Shown piece by piece: positions 26,050 to 34,497 of a stretch of 64,000 nucleotides of DNA. The notes under the pieces are model-generated. The model was not told the origin of the DNA. It worked only from the letters and a program-made list of their open reading frames with translations, and ran no database searches. The stretch covers positions 1 through 64,000 of the forward strand of contig DATNIW010000025.1 in assembly GCA_035604215.1 (NCBI GenBank), in the 5' to 3' direction. This DNA is from UBA5070 sp035604215 (GTDB lineage Bacteria > Fibrobacterota > Fibrobacteria > UBA5070). The number at the start of each line of letters is the position of its first letter. Position 1 is the stretch's first letter. The translations under genes and the position numbers were made by a program.

Positions 26050-26840
26050 GCGGCATCCTGCAGCGGATCGCGGCGGTGAAGCTGGCGCAGGTCCACGCCC
26101 GCAAGCGGGACCTCCCCGAGGAGGAACTGGAGAAGATGGCCCTGCTCACCCCGCTCTCGGGGCACGTGATGCGCGAGAACCTTCGTCGCGCACCGGGACA
26201 ACCCATCCGGGTCCTTTCCGAATGCAAGAAGGCATCCCCTTCCAAGGGAGTGATGATCGAAGACTACGATCCACTCCGGCTGGCCCGAAAATACCTGGCC
26301 GGGGGAGCGGCGGGCATCTCCGTCCTCACCGAAACGGAATTCTTCCTGGGCGACGACGCCCACCTTCGCGCGGTGACCGGATCCATCCCCCTCCCGGTCC
26401 TGCGGAAGGACTTCACCCTGGAGCGCTACCAGATCCTGGAAGCGAGATGCCTGGGAGCTTCCGCCGTCCTCTTGATCGCGGCGCTGCTGGACGACGCGCG
26501 GCTGTCCGATCTGGTGGCCGCCGCCACGGACATCGGTCTGGATTCCATCGTGGAGGTCCACTCCTGGACCGAGCTGGAGCCGGCCCTTCGCGCCGCACCG
26601 TCCATCCTGGGCATCAACAACCGGGACTTGGACACATTCGAGGTGTCCTTGGACACCACCTTCGAACTCATGGGCGACGTTCCCGAGGGCACCGTCGTGG
26701 TCGCGGAGAGCGGGATTTCCCGTCGGGACCAGTGCGAGCTGCTGGAGGAAGCGGGAGTGGACGCCATTCTGGTCGGCGAGGGGTTGGGGACCTCGGCGGA
26801 CCCCGAAGCCAAGATCCGGGAGCTCCGAGGACTGTCCTGA
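26046..26840 (+). CDS. trpC: Indole-3-glycerol phosphate synthase
   Basis: TrpC closes the indole ring, turning CdRP into indole-3-glycerol phosphate. The 264-aa TIM barrel has the hallmarks VLSECKKASPSKGVM (catalytic Lys and Glu at the strand-1 loop), VLRKDFTLERYQI, LGINNRDLDTF and VAESGISRRDQ. It is monofunctional, without a fused TrpF domain. trpF, trpB and trpA are not in the window. GTG start overlaps trpD. Confidence 0.96.
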   Translation: MSGILQRIAAVKLAQVHARKRDLPEEELEKMALLTPLSGHVMRENLRRAPGQPIRVLSECKKASPSKGVMIEDYDPLRLARKYLAGGAAGISVLTETEFFLGDDAHLRAVTGSIPLPVLRKDFTLERYQILEARCLGASAVLLIAALLDDARLSDLVAAATDIGLDSIVEVHSWTELEPALRAAPSILGINNRDLDTFEVSLDTTFELMGDVPEGTVVVAESGISRRDQCELLEEAGVDAILVGEGLGTSADPEAKIRELRGLS

Positions 26841-27700
26841 TGCTCCGAGCCCTGGCCATCCTCGCGGCCATGGGGACGGGAGTTCTGCTGCCCGGCTTGT
26901 CGGCGCGGTCCGGATGGATCGGATGGATCCTGTCCGCGATGCTGTTCCTGGGGTTCTCGGGAATGCCCGTGGGCCGGTTGCGCCCGGAGAAGGCCCATCT
27001 GAGGCTTCTCCTGGCGTGGCCCTTGTTCATGGCGCTGGGATGGACCGTCCTCTGGCCCTTCGGTCGCGACGCGCGTCTGGCCGGCCTCCTGGTCGGCGCC
27101 ACCCCGACCGCCACCGCGGCGCCCGTGATCACGGGGCTGCTGGGCGGCGACGTCGGATTCGTCTCGGTCTCGCTCCTGGGGTCCAACCTGATTTCCGCCT
27201 TCCTCCTGCCTCCCCTCCTCTCCCTCGCCGGAGGAGGACGGATCCCGTCAACGTCGTCGTTCCTGGCGCGGACCCTGGCGCTCGTGCTCGTCCCCCTGGC
27301 GCTCGCCGCGATCGTCCGCAGGTTTCCCGGGACGGCGGGACCTCTGGCTCGATTGCGCGGCCTTTCCTTCCCCCTGTGGCTCGCCGCTCTCGTGCTCGCC
27401 GGAGCCAAGACCTCTGAATTCCTGCGCGCCCATCCGACCGGGATCCGATCCGTCCTCGCCATCACGGTCGGCACCGCCCTGCTCTGCGCCGTCCACTTCC
27501 TGGCCGGCCGCGCGCTGGGCGGGAAGGAACGCGCCCTGGAGGCCGGGCAGAGCCTGGGCCAGAAGAACACGATGCTCACGCTCTGGCTCGGCCTCTCCGC
27601 GTTCGGACCGGTTCCCGCGCTGGGGCCGGCGTTCTACGTGCTCTGGCACAACGTCTGGAACGCCTTCCAGATGGCCAGGAGGGGAATCAGGCGGAGTTGA
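26840..27700 (+). CDS. BASS-family (bile acid:sodium symporter-like) transporter
   Basis: The 286-aa protein has about nine or ten hydrophobic segments and the BASS-type crossing-helix pattern: GATPTATAAPVITGLLGGD in the first half and GQKNTMLTLWLG in the second. Relatives carry organic anions or amino-acid precursors with sodium. It starts within the trpC stop (TGATG), so it is co-translated with the trp genes and may move an aromatic or organic acid; that is inference. Its 3' end overlaps the convergent HDOD gene by 14 bp. Confidence 0.75.
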   Translation: MLRALAILAAMGTGVLLPGLSARSGWIGWILSAMLFLGFSGMPVGRLRPEKAHLRLLLAWPLFMALGWTVLWPFGRDARLAGLLVGATPTATAAPVITGLLGGDVGFVSVSLLGSNLISAFLLPPLLSLAGGGRIPSTSSFLARTLALVLVPLALAAIVRRFPGTAGPLARLRGLSFPLWLAALVLAGAKTSEFLRAHPTGIRSVLAITVGTALLCAVHFLAGRALGGKERALEAGQSLGQKNTMLTLWLGLSAFGPVPALGPAFYVLWHNVWNAFQMARRGIRRS

Positions 27701-28550
27701 CGAACGCCCTGGCGCCTTCGATGCGCAGCGGAATTTCCAGCAGGATCTGTCGCAAATGGTCGTCGTGGTGCAGCCCCATCGACTGCCACGCCTTGGTCGC
27801 CGGACGGGGCATCACCGTCCGCGAAAGGGAGGAGGCGCCCATGGCGATGCAGAGGATGTTGGCGCAATGGATCGCGGAAGCCAGGGGAGCGGCGGCCCCG
27901 GCCCTTTCCGGTTGGGGACGCCACCGCAGGCTGTCGCGGAGGGCTGAGGGGAACTTCCATCGTTCGGCCAGGACCGCGGCGAGCTCGCAGTCCTCGAAGC
28001 CCAGGACGCGGGTCTCCACCTCCTCGAGCTGGATCCCGTGGCCTTCCGAGGCCTGGATGCACGCGGTGAGCAGCTTCGGCTCCGATATCCAGAGCAGGAC
28101 CTTCCCGATGTCGTGCAGGAGTCCCGCGACGAAGGCTTCGTCCGGATCCGCGCACCCGGAACGCTCGGCGAGCAGCCGCGATACCCCCGCGACCGCGGCG
28201 GAATGGATCCAGAGCTGCTCCATCCGGAAGTGTTCCCCCGATTCCGTCCCCTTGAACGCCTCCATCACCGAGGTGGAGAGGACCAGGTTCTTGATGGCGT
28301 TGAATCCCAGGATCACGATGCCCTGGTTGATGGTGTGGATCTTGCCGGAGTACCCGTAGAACGGGCTGTTCACCAGCTTGAGCACCTTGCTGGAGATCGC
28401 CTGGTCCTGCTGGATCACCTGGGCGAGTTCGTCCGAGGACGTCTTCGGATCCGACATGCGCCGGGAAAGCTCGATGAGCACGCCAGGCAAGGTGGGGATG
28501 CTCTTCACGTGGCCCGAGATGGCCTCGAGGGTGGGAATTTCAACCGGCAT
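27687..28550 (-). CDS. HDOD-domain signalling protein
   Basis: The 287-aa protein is almost wholly an HDOD domain: SIPTLPGVLIELSRRM, QQDQAISSKVLKLVNSPFYG, GIVILGFNAIKNLVL and FVAGLLHDIGKVLLW. HDOD proteins are catalytically inert or degenerate relatives of HD phosphohydrolases and act as scaffolds in signalling, chemotaxis or cell-cycle control. Here an HD pair (LLHDIGK) is still present. It overlaps the upstream small gene by 11 bp. Confidence 0.85.
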   Translation of the reverse strand: MPVEIPTLEAISGHVKSIPTLPGVLIELSRRMSDPKTSSDELAQVIQQDQAISSKVLKLVNSPFYGYSGKIHTINQGIVILGFNAIKNLVLSTSVMEAFKGTESGEHFRMEQLWIHSAAVAGVSRLLAERSGCADPDEAFVAGLLHDIGKVLLWISEPKLLTACIQASEGHGIQLEEVETRVLGFEDCELAAVLAERWKFPSALRDSLRWRPQPERAGAAAPLASAIHCANILCIAMGASSLSRTVMPRPATKAWQSMGLHHDDHLRQILLEIPLRIEGARAFVNSA

Positions 28551-28878
28551 CGGAGGTTTCCAGGACCATCCTGCGCAACTGCTCCAGTTCCGGGGTTTCT
28601 CCCGTTTCCCCGAACAGTTCCAGGATCTCGGTCCTCCGGGCGACGACACGAGCGTCCCTGGCCTCTTCCGACTCCTCCACGGCGATGGACACCGCGGGGA
28701 TGCCGCGTTGGAGCAGCTGGGCGATCTGGCCGTCGCCGAGCAGGACCCCGGCGGGCACGAGGACCTGGCCCTTGGCATCCCGGATCGTGTCGCGCACCGC
28801 CATACCCGGTCGGAGCGATTTGGTCGAATACATCATCGCACCGGGATGATACCACATCTTCTCCCTGGATTTGTACAT
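28540..28878 (-). CDS. Small HD-GYP-associated N-terminal-like domain protein
   Basis: The 112-aa protein contains SLRPGMAVRDTIRDAKGQVLVPAG followed by LLGDGQIAQLLQRGIPAVSI; this is cut here only to name its two halves. Such a segment commonly forms the N-terminal part of HD-GYP and related signalling proteins (DUF3391-like). A Glu/Arg-rich C-terminal helix follows. AAGGAGG lies just upstream of ATG 28878. Its overlap with the HDOD gene suggests a split two-subunit signalling module. Confidence 0.7.
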   Translation of the reverse strand: MYKSREKMWYHPGAMMYSTKSLRPGMAVRDTIRDAKGQVLVPAGVLLGDGQIAQLLQRGIPAVSIAVEESEEARDARVVARRTEILELFGETGETPELEQLRRMVLETSDAG

Positions 28879-29014
28879 TGCCCCTCCTTGTGTTTCCGGC
28901 CTGTCGGCGATCGGAACCCGGTCGCCGGCTTTTTCCCGGGGGCGGTGCGAATTGGGCCGATCCGCGCCGGATCCGATCCTTGGACCCGCTCTCTCCCTTC
29001 CGAGGAGAACCGTC

Positions 29015-30475
29015 ATGAGCATCACTGAAGCCCTCACCTTCGACGACGTCCTGCTGGTCCCGGCCTACAGCGAGGTCCTGCCCGCAAACACGTCGGTGGC
29101 CACCGAGCTCTTCCCGGGCTTCGCGCTCAACATCCCCCTGCTGAGTTCTCCCATGGACACCGTGACCACCTCGGAGCTCGCGATCGCGTTGGCTTGCCAA
29201 GGAGGACTTGGAGTGATCCACAAGAACCTGTCGAGCGACGCCCAGGCGGCGGAAGTGGCCCGGGTCAAGCGGTGGCAGTCCGGCGTCGTCGACCATCCCG
29301 TCACCCTCTCCCCGGACGACCCCGTCGAGAAGGCCTTGGCGATCATGGCCCTGCGGAAGATCTCCGGCTTCCCGGTCACGGACGCCCAGGGCCGGTTGGT
29401 GGGCATCCTCACGAACCGGGATCTGAGACTTTCCAAGAAGCTCGGCGCCAAGGTCAAGGAACTGATGACCGCCGAGAACCTGGTCACGGCCACCCCCGGT
29501 GTCACCCTCGAGAAGGCTCGCGAACTCCTCCACTCGCATCGCATCGAAAAGCTTCCGCTGGTGGATCGCAAGGGTCTCCTCAAGGGACTCATCACCTTCA
29601 CCGACATCAACAAGCGGGTGGACTTCCCCCAGTCGCTGCTGGACGACAAGGGACGTCTCCGGGTGGGAGCGGCCGTCGGAGTGGGACCCGATTCCCTGGA
29701 ACGCGCCGAGGCCCTGGCCGCGTCCGGCGTCGATCTCCTCACGGTGGACACCGCGCACGGCGATTCCAAGGGCGTGATCGACATGGTCAAGACGTTGAAG
29801 AACAGGTGGCCGTCCATCGCGGTGGTGGCCGGGAACATCGTGACCCCGGAAGCCGTGACGGCCCTGGCCAAGGCAGGCGCCGACGTCGTGAAGGTGGGGA
29901 TCGGTCCCGGTTCCATCTGCACCACCCGGGTGGTGGCCGGAGTCGGGTATCCGCAGCTTTCGGCGATCCTCGAATGCGCTCCCGCGGCCCGGAAGGCCGG
30001 GGTGGGCTTGATCGCGGACGGGGGGATCAAGTACAGCGGCGACATGGCCAAGGCGCTCGCCGCCGGCGCCTGCGCCGTGATGCTGGGGTCGCTGTTCGCG
30101 GGCACGGACGAGAGCCCGGGCGAGGTGGTCCTCCTGGAAGGGAGATCCTACAAGGCCTACCGCGGGATGGGGTCGCTGGGTGCCATGCAGCAGGGCTCCA
30201 AGGACCGGTACTTCCAATCCGAGATCACCGACGCCAGGAAGTTCGTCCCCGAGGGGATCGAAGGACAGATTCCGTATCGGGGTCCGGTCAAGGACACCGT
30301 CTACCAGCTCGTCGGCGGCCTGCGCACCACGCTCCACTATTGCGGTGCGACGTCCATCGGCGAACTGCAGCGGAAGGCGCGCTTCGTCCGGATCACCGGA
30401 GCGGGGTTGCGCGAAAGCCATCCCCACGACGTCCTGATCACCAAGGAAGCTCCGAACTACCATCCCGGCGTGTGA
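29015..30475 (+). CDS. guaB: IMP dehydrogenase
   Basis: GuaB oxidises IMP to XMP, the committed step to GMP. The 486-aa protein has LTFDDVLLVPAYSEVLP, a tandem CBS (Bateman) insert (about 95-205) that binds adenine or guanine nucleotides for regulation, the catalytic loop GPGSICTTR (Cys302) and the flap RGMGSLGAMQ. CGAGGAG lies 7 nt before the ATG. The CBS pair indicates allosteric control by nucleotides. The stop overlaps the next start (GTGA). Confidence 0.97.
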   Translation: MSITEALTFDDVLLVPAYSEVLPANTSVATELFPGFALNIPLLSSPMDTVTTSELAIALACQGGLGVIHKNLSSDAQAAEVARVKRWQSGVVDHPVTLSPDDPVEKALAIMALRKISGFPVTDAQGRLVGILTNRDLRLSKKLGAKVKELMTAENLVTATPGVTLEKARELLHSHRIEKLPLVDRKGLLKGLITFTDINKRVDFPQSLLDDKGRLRVGAAVGVGPDSLERAEALAASGVDLLTVDTAHGDSKGVIDMVKTLKNRWPSIAVVAGNIVTPEAVTALAKAGADVVKVGIGPGSICTTRVVAGVGYPQLSAILECAPAARKAGVGLIADGGIKYSGDMAKALAAGACAVMLGSLFAGTDESPGEVVLLEGRSYKAYRGMGSLGAMQQGSKDRYFQSEITDARKFVPEGIEGQIPYRGPVKDTVYQLVGGLRTTLHYCGATSIGELQRKARFVRITGAGLRESHPHDVLITKEAPNYHPGV

Positions 30476-31287
30476 GGCGGACCGTGGATCCCCACTGGGT
30501 GCCGCCGTGGATCGCACCTCTCCCCGACCGTGCGGTCGCGGGAGGCCGGACCGTCTTCCTTTCCGACCTCCACCTGGGGACCGGCCCGGACGACGACCTC
30601 CGGCGGGCGGATCTCCTCGAGCTTCTCGGGACCCTGCCCGGCAGGATCGACGATCTGGTCCTGGCCGGGGACATCTTCGAGTTCTGGTGGGAATGGGGGT
30701 ACGCCGTCCCGTCGCGTTTCTTCGACGTGCTGATCGGGATCCGGGACGTCTCCCGCGCCGGGGTGCGGGTGCGGTTCGTCGCGGGCAACCACGACTTCGC
30801 GATGGGATCCGCCCTCGCGGGCTTCTGCCAGGCGATCGTCGAACCAGACGGAATCTGTCTAGACATCGGCGGAAATCGCTGGCTCCTGGTCCACGGAGAC
30901 GCGACCGCTCCATCCGAGCGGCTCGACCGGGTCGTGCGCCGCGTGATGCGCTCCCGTTGGGCCCAGGCCGCGTGGAATCTCCTGCCCGCGGACATGTCCT
31001 TCCGGGCGGCGCTCGGGGTGGGCAAGGTTTCGCGCCGGCTGGAGCCCGGGCCCGCTCCGTCCACGGCGGAGATGGAACCCATGGCACGGGCGTGGATGCG
31101 CAGGTACGGGCTGGCCGGCGTGGTCCACGGGCACACCCACAGGGCGCTCGCGACCATCGGGCCGGAGGGCGCGTACGTCAACAATGGAGATTGGGTGGTG
31201 AACAGGAGCGCGGCATGGATCACGGTCACCGGCGCCACCCTGGTCGATTGCTCGCGGGAGGGCCATCCATGGGAATCGAGCGGCTGA
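30472..31287 (+). CDS. LpxH-like UDP-2,3-diacylglucosamine hydrolase (calcineurin fold)
   Basis: The 271-aa metallophosphoesterase has FLSDLHLG (Asp32, His34), AGDIFEFWW, AGNHDFAMG, VHGDA and GVVHGHTHRA, the ordered metal ligands of the LpxH group. LpxH cleaves UDP-diacylglucosamine to lipid X in lipid A synthesis. GDIFEFW, with Glu after the metal Asp, is the LpxH-type variant. GTG 30472 is chosen for the overlap with guaB; GTG 30484 is possible. Its 3' end overlaps the MBL gene by 19 bp. Confidence 0.75.
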   Translation: MRRTVDPHWVPPWIAPLPDRAVAGGRTVFLSDLHLGTGPDDDLRRADLLELLGTLPGRIDDLVLAGDIFEFWWEWGYAVPSRFFDVLIGIRDVSRAGVRVRFVAGNHDFAMGSALAGFCQAIVEPDGICLDIGGNRWLLVHGDATAPSERLDRVVRRVMRSRWAQAAWNLLPADMSFRAALGVGKVSRRLEPGPAPSTAEMEPMARAWMRRYGLAGVVHGHTHRALATIGPEGAYVNNGDWVVNRSAAWITVTGATLVDCSREGHPWESSG

Positions 31288-31907
31288 GTTTCCCCTCCGG
31301 GGACCTTGCCACCAACAGCGCGCTCTTCTGGTGCTCCCGGACACGGGAGGGGATCCTGGTGGACCCCGGCGGCGAGCCGGAGGAAATCCTCGACCTGGCC
31401 CTGCGCCAGGGCGTCGCCATCCAGACCATCCTGCTCACGCACGCCCACGTGGACAATCTCGCCGCGGTTCCGTTGCTTCGGGACGAAACCTCCTGCGGGG
31501 TGGCCTTGCACCGGGCGGACTGGCCGCTGTGGGAATCCATGGCGGAGCAATGCGCGGAACTGGGAATGCCGGTTCCCGATCTCCCCGAACTGGACGAGGA
31601 TTTCAGCGATGGAGAGGTCGTGGACTTCGGTCACGAGCATCTGGAAGTGCTTCACCTGCCGGGGCACACGCCGGGCCACTGCGGCTTCGCCTTCCCTTCC
31701 CTGGGCCTGTGCCTGGTCGGAGACGCCTGCTTCGCGGTCGCGGCGGGTCGGACGGACCTCTGGCTGGGCAACGAATCGGACCAGGAACGCACCCTCGATC
31801 GCCTGGAGCGACTGCCCTCGGACTGGGAACTGATCCCCGGTCACGGGCCCGGGTTTTCCTCCGGCTGCATCGCCAAGGCCCGGCAAAGGCGCAGTACCAA
31901 CATCTGA
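31269..31907 (+). CDS. MBL-fold metallohydrolase with altered HxHxDN motif
   Basis: The 212-aa protein resembles glyoxalase-II-type MBL hydrolases: LLTHAHVDNLA (His58, His60, Asp62, Asn63), HLPGHTPGHCGF, VGDACF and a final LIPGHGPG. The usual second-metal histidine of HxHxDH is replaced by Asn, so it may bind one metal or have shifted chemistry. The substrate is unknown. The ATG lies inside the LpxH-like gene, implying coupled translation. Confidence 0.8.
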   Translation: MGIERLSFPSGDLATNSALFWCSRTREGILVDPGGEPEEILDLALRQGVAIQTILLTHAHVDNLAAVPLLRDETSCGVALHRADWPLWESMAEQCAELGMPVPDLPELDEDFSDGEVVDFGHEHLEVLHLPGHTPGHCGFAFPSLGLCLVGDACFAVAAGRTDLWLGNESDQERTLDRLERLPSDWELIPGHGPGFSSGCIAKARQRRSTNI

Positions 31908-31917
31908 CGGGATCTTG

Positions 31918-31947
31918 TGGCCCCGAGAGGGCCTCCCGGGAGGGCCA
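31918..31947. terminator. Nested palindromes between convergent MBL and mtgA-like genes
   Basis: TGGCCC (31918-31923) and GGGCCA (31942-31947) bracket a perfect 12-bp palindrome CCTCCCGGGAGG (31932-31943). The structure fills the gap between two convergent stops and could end transcription both ways, though no T-run is present. Confidence 0.4.
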
Positions 31948-32916
31948 TCATCGGTGTTGAGCGGTGTCTCCCACGGCCGGGGGCTTCGAGACCGCGGCAC
32001 TGTCGGGAACCGGCGTGACATGGACCGGATGACGCGACGAATCGACCGATGCTTCGGCGGGCTCGACCTGGCTCGAGTCCTCGTCCTCCTCGTCGTCCCG
32101 ATCCGCGACGGCGGTGTCGCCGATCCCCTTGAACAGCCGAAGATTCTGCAGGATCGCCGCCTTGCGGAAGGCGACGAACCGGTTGTTTCCGTTGGGACGG
32201 ACCTTCAGTGGTTTGGGGAGGACGGCCGCCAGACTCGCCGCCTGGTCCAATGTCAGCTCCGAGGCGTGGACTCCGTAGTAGGCTTCCGATGCGGCCTCGG
32301 CCCCGTAGATGCCCTTGCCCCACTCGATCACGTTCAGATAGAGTTCCAGGATCCGCTCCTTGCCCAGGAAGTGTTCCAGCGCGACCGTGTAGAGCGCTTC
32401 GACCGCCTTTCTCGAGAGGGATTTCCGGGGACTGAGATAGAGGTTCTTGGCCAACTGCTGGGTGATGGTGGATGCTCCCCTCTTCATTTTCCCGTCGTGT
32501 TCGTCCTCGGCCAGCGCATTCTGGATGGCATCGAAATCGAAGCCGTGGTGCTGGTAGAATTTGTCGTCTTCACCCACCAAGACGGTCTTCTGGAGGTTCT
32601 CGGAGATTCGCGAGAGGGGGACCGGCGTCCATTTCGTCTCCACGTGGATTCCGGAATCCGCCCACTCTTCCTCGCGGAGCCGCATGAGAGCCGTCTTCTC
32701 GGGCCACCGGGTGCGCAGGCCCGCCACGGAATCGTAGAGTTTCCAGGCCTTCCAGCCGGCCAAGCCCAGGAGGATGCTGCCGACCAGGGAGAACGCCACG
32801 GCGTAGGCCAGGAAGAGCGCTCGGACGATGCGCAAGAAGAGGAGCATCGCGGCGAACAGCCTTCCCAGCGCGGTCTCCTTCCGAGGCGGTGGAAACGGAG
32901 ACGTTGCGTTTGCCAT
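31948..32916 (-). CDS. mtgA: Monofunctional peptidoglycan transglycosylase (GT51)
   Basis: MtgA-type enzymes polymerise lipid II into glycan strands at the outer face of the inner membrane. The 322-aa protein has one transmembrane helix (about 33-55) and a GT51 domain with the catalytic Glu in VGEDDKFYQHHGFD (Glu116), GASTITQQLAKNLYLS and RILELYLNVIEWG. No transpeptidase domain follows. An acidic, Pro/Ser-rich tail of about 60 residues after the catalytic domain is unusual for MtgA. Confidence 0.9.
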   Translation of the reverse strand: MANATSPFPPPRKETALGRLFAAMLLFLRIVRALFLAYAVAFSLVGSILLGLAGWKAWKLYDSVAGLRTRWPEKTALMRLREEEWADSGIHVETKWTPVPLSRISENLQKTVLVGEDDKFYQHHGFDFDAIQNALAEDEHDGKMKRGASTITQQLAKNLYLSPRKSLSRKAVEALYTVALEHFLGKERILELYLNVIEWGKGIYGAEAASEAYYGVHASELTLDQAASLAAVLPKPLKVRPNGNNRFVAFRKAAILQNLRLFKGIGDTAVADRDDEEDEDSSQVEPAEASVDSSRHPVHVTPVPDSAAVSKPPAVGDTAQHR

Positions 32917-32923
32917 GGACGGA

Positions 32924-32931
32924 GAAAGATA
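32924..32931 (-). promoter_or_regulatory. TAnnTTTC -7 box for mtgA
   Basis: On the minus strand TATCTTTC ends 7 nt before the ATG at 32916 (9 nt after TATCTT). No Shine-Dalgarno is visible, fitting a very short or absent leader. Confidence 0.4.
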
Positions 32932-33032
32932 CGTCGGGCAGAGAGGGGCGGGGAACGGCGTGGTTCAAGACAAGGTCGGATGTCGCGCCAGCGGACGAGC
33001 AGAAAGGGAAGCCGGGAAAGCCGTGCGGTTAG

Positions 33033-33038
33033 TATAAT
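33033..33038 (+). promoter_or_regulatory. TATAAT -10 box for the rpoZ-radA operon
   Basis: A perfect TATAAT stands in otherwise GC-rich sequence, 15 nt before the ATG at 33054. No good -35 element is seen at 17 nt. It would drive the seven-gene rpoZ to radA unit. Confidence 0.5.
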
Positions 33039-33053
33039 TCTCCTCCTCCACCG

Positions 33054-33299
33054 ATGGTGGAACAGGTATCGATATCGAAAGGCCCAGACGTGATTTCCGA
33101 CAAGCTCCATTACGATCCGGACGAAGTCTACCAGAAGAACATGTCGCCCTTCGAATCGGTCGTGATCGCCGCCCAGGAGGCGCGATTCATCAACGAGCAG
33201 GCACGCCTCGGCTTCCTCGACCTCAAGGGGGTCAAGCCGACCACGGTCGCCCTGGACCGCCTGCGCGAGGGAAAAGTCAAGGTTTCCGTCGAGGAGTGA
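33054..33299 (+). CDS. rpoZ: RNA polymerase omega subunit
   Basis: The 81-aa protein has the omega core: VYQKNMSPFESVVIAAQEARFINEQARLG, cited in part, then KPTTVALDRLREGKVKV. Omega helps fold and assemble beta-prime and, in some phyla, binds ppGpp. GTG 33090, with AAAGG upstream, is an alternative start removing 12 residues. The gene lies 4 nt before coaBC, a common pairing with rpoZ. Confidence 0.85.
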   Translation: MVEQVSISKGPDVISDKLHYDPDEVYQKNMSPFESVVIAAQEARFINEQARLGFLDLKGVKPTTVALDRLREGKVKVSVEE

Positions 33300-33303
33300 T
33301 CCG

Positions 33304-34497
33304 GTGCCCTCCGGATTGACCGGACGGCGCGTCCTTCTGGGCGTCACCGGGGGCATCGCCGCCTACAAGACCCCCGAACTGGTCCGCACCTTGCAGAAAA
33401 GGGGTGCGACGGTGCGTTGCGTGGCCACCGAAAAGGGATTGCGACTGGTTTCCGGTGCCGCACTGGAAGCCCTCACGAACCACCCCGTGGAGGCCGATGC
33501 CTGGGTGTCGGGGGAAGCGACCCACACCAGGCACATCGATTGGGCGCAGTGGGCCGAACTCCTGGTGGTGGCACCTCTCACGGCCAACACCGCAGCCAAG
33601 CTCGCGACGGGGCTTGCGGACGATTCCGTGGCCATCGCCTGGATCTCCTGCACCTGCCCCAAGCTTCTCTGTCCCGCCATGAACACGCGGATGCTGGAGG
33701 CCCCCGCCACGCGGCGGAACCTTGCCCAACTGGAGCGCGACGGAGCCTCCGTTCTGGCACCCGATTCCGGAGATCTCGCCTGCGGCGAGACCGGTCCCGG
33801 CCGTATGCCGGATCCCGATCGGATCGCGGACGAGATCGAACGGATCCTGGCCTCCAAGTCTCCTCGGCCCCGAAGGGTCCTGGTGACCCTCGGACGCACC
33901 GAGGAACCCATCGACGACGTCCGCATGATCACCAACCGATCGTCCGGACGCACCGGCGCGGACATCGTGCGCGAAGCCCTGAACCGCGGCCACGAGGTCA
34001 CGGTCATCGCCGGACCCTGCGACGTGGACATCCCCTCGGGGGCTCGGATCGTGCGGGTGCGCACCGCCCTGGAGATGCGCGAGGCAGCCTTGTCCGCCTG
34101 GCCCGGCCAGGACTGGGCCATCTGCGCCGCGGCCGTCGCGGACTTCCGTCCGAAGGTGCGCGCCGCGGGCAAGATCCCGGCGTCGAAGACCGTGGAACGG
34201 ATCGACCTCGTCCCCAATCCCGACATCCTGGCCGAGCTTTGCCAAGCCAAGGAAGCGCGGCGCGTGGCCGGATTCGCCCTGGAAACGGGAGAGTTGGAAC
34301 GCGGCTCCATGAAACTCCTCGCCAAGGGCGCCGATTTCGCCGTCTGCAACGATCCCCTGAGGGATCCGGCGACCGGCGGGTTCGGAGCTTCCGAGGTCTG
34401 GGCCTGGATCGGACGCGCCGGAGAGCACCCGCGGCCGGAATGGATGGGAAAGACGGATCTCGCCTCCCGTCTCCTGGACTCCTTCGAAGCCGCATGA
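33304..34497 (+). CDS. coaBC: Bifunctional phosphopantothenoylcysteine decarboxylase/synthase
   Basis: CoaBC carries out two steps of coenzyme A synthesis: CTP-dependent joining of phosphopantothenate to cysteine, and decarboxylation to phosphopantetheine. The 397-aa protein has the flavoprotein CoaC half (GVTGGIAAYKTPELVR, HIDWAQWAELLVVAP, CPAMNTRM) and the CoaB half (MITNRSSGRTG, AAAVADFRP, KTVERIDLVPNPDIL). GTG start 4 nt after rpoZ; ATGA overlap with the next gene. Confidence 0.96.
   Translation: MPSGLTGRRVLLGVTGGIAAYKTPELVRTLQKRGATVRCVATEKGLRLVSGAALEALTNHPVEADAWVSGEATHTRHIDWAQWAELLVVAPLTANTAAKLATGLADDSVAIAWISCTCPKLLCPAMNTRMLEAPATRRNLAQLERDGASVLAPDSGDLACGETGPGRMPDPDRIADEIERILASKSPRPRRVLVTLGRTEEPIDDVRMITNRSSGRTGADIVREALNRGHEVTVIAGPCDVDIPSGARIVRVRTALEMREAALSAWPGQDWAICAAAVADFRPKVRAAGKIPASKTVERIDLVPNPDILAELCQAKEARRVAGFALETGELERGSMKLLAKGADFAVCNDPLRDPATGGFGASEVWAWIGRAGEHPRPEWMGKTDLASRLLDSFEAA

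Noticed and set aside
28879..29014. Riboswitch or small RNA in the 136-bp gap before guaB
   Set aside because: Too short for a purine-type riboswitch with its terminator and I find no conserved core or paired stems.
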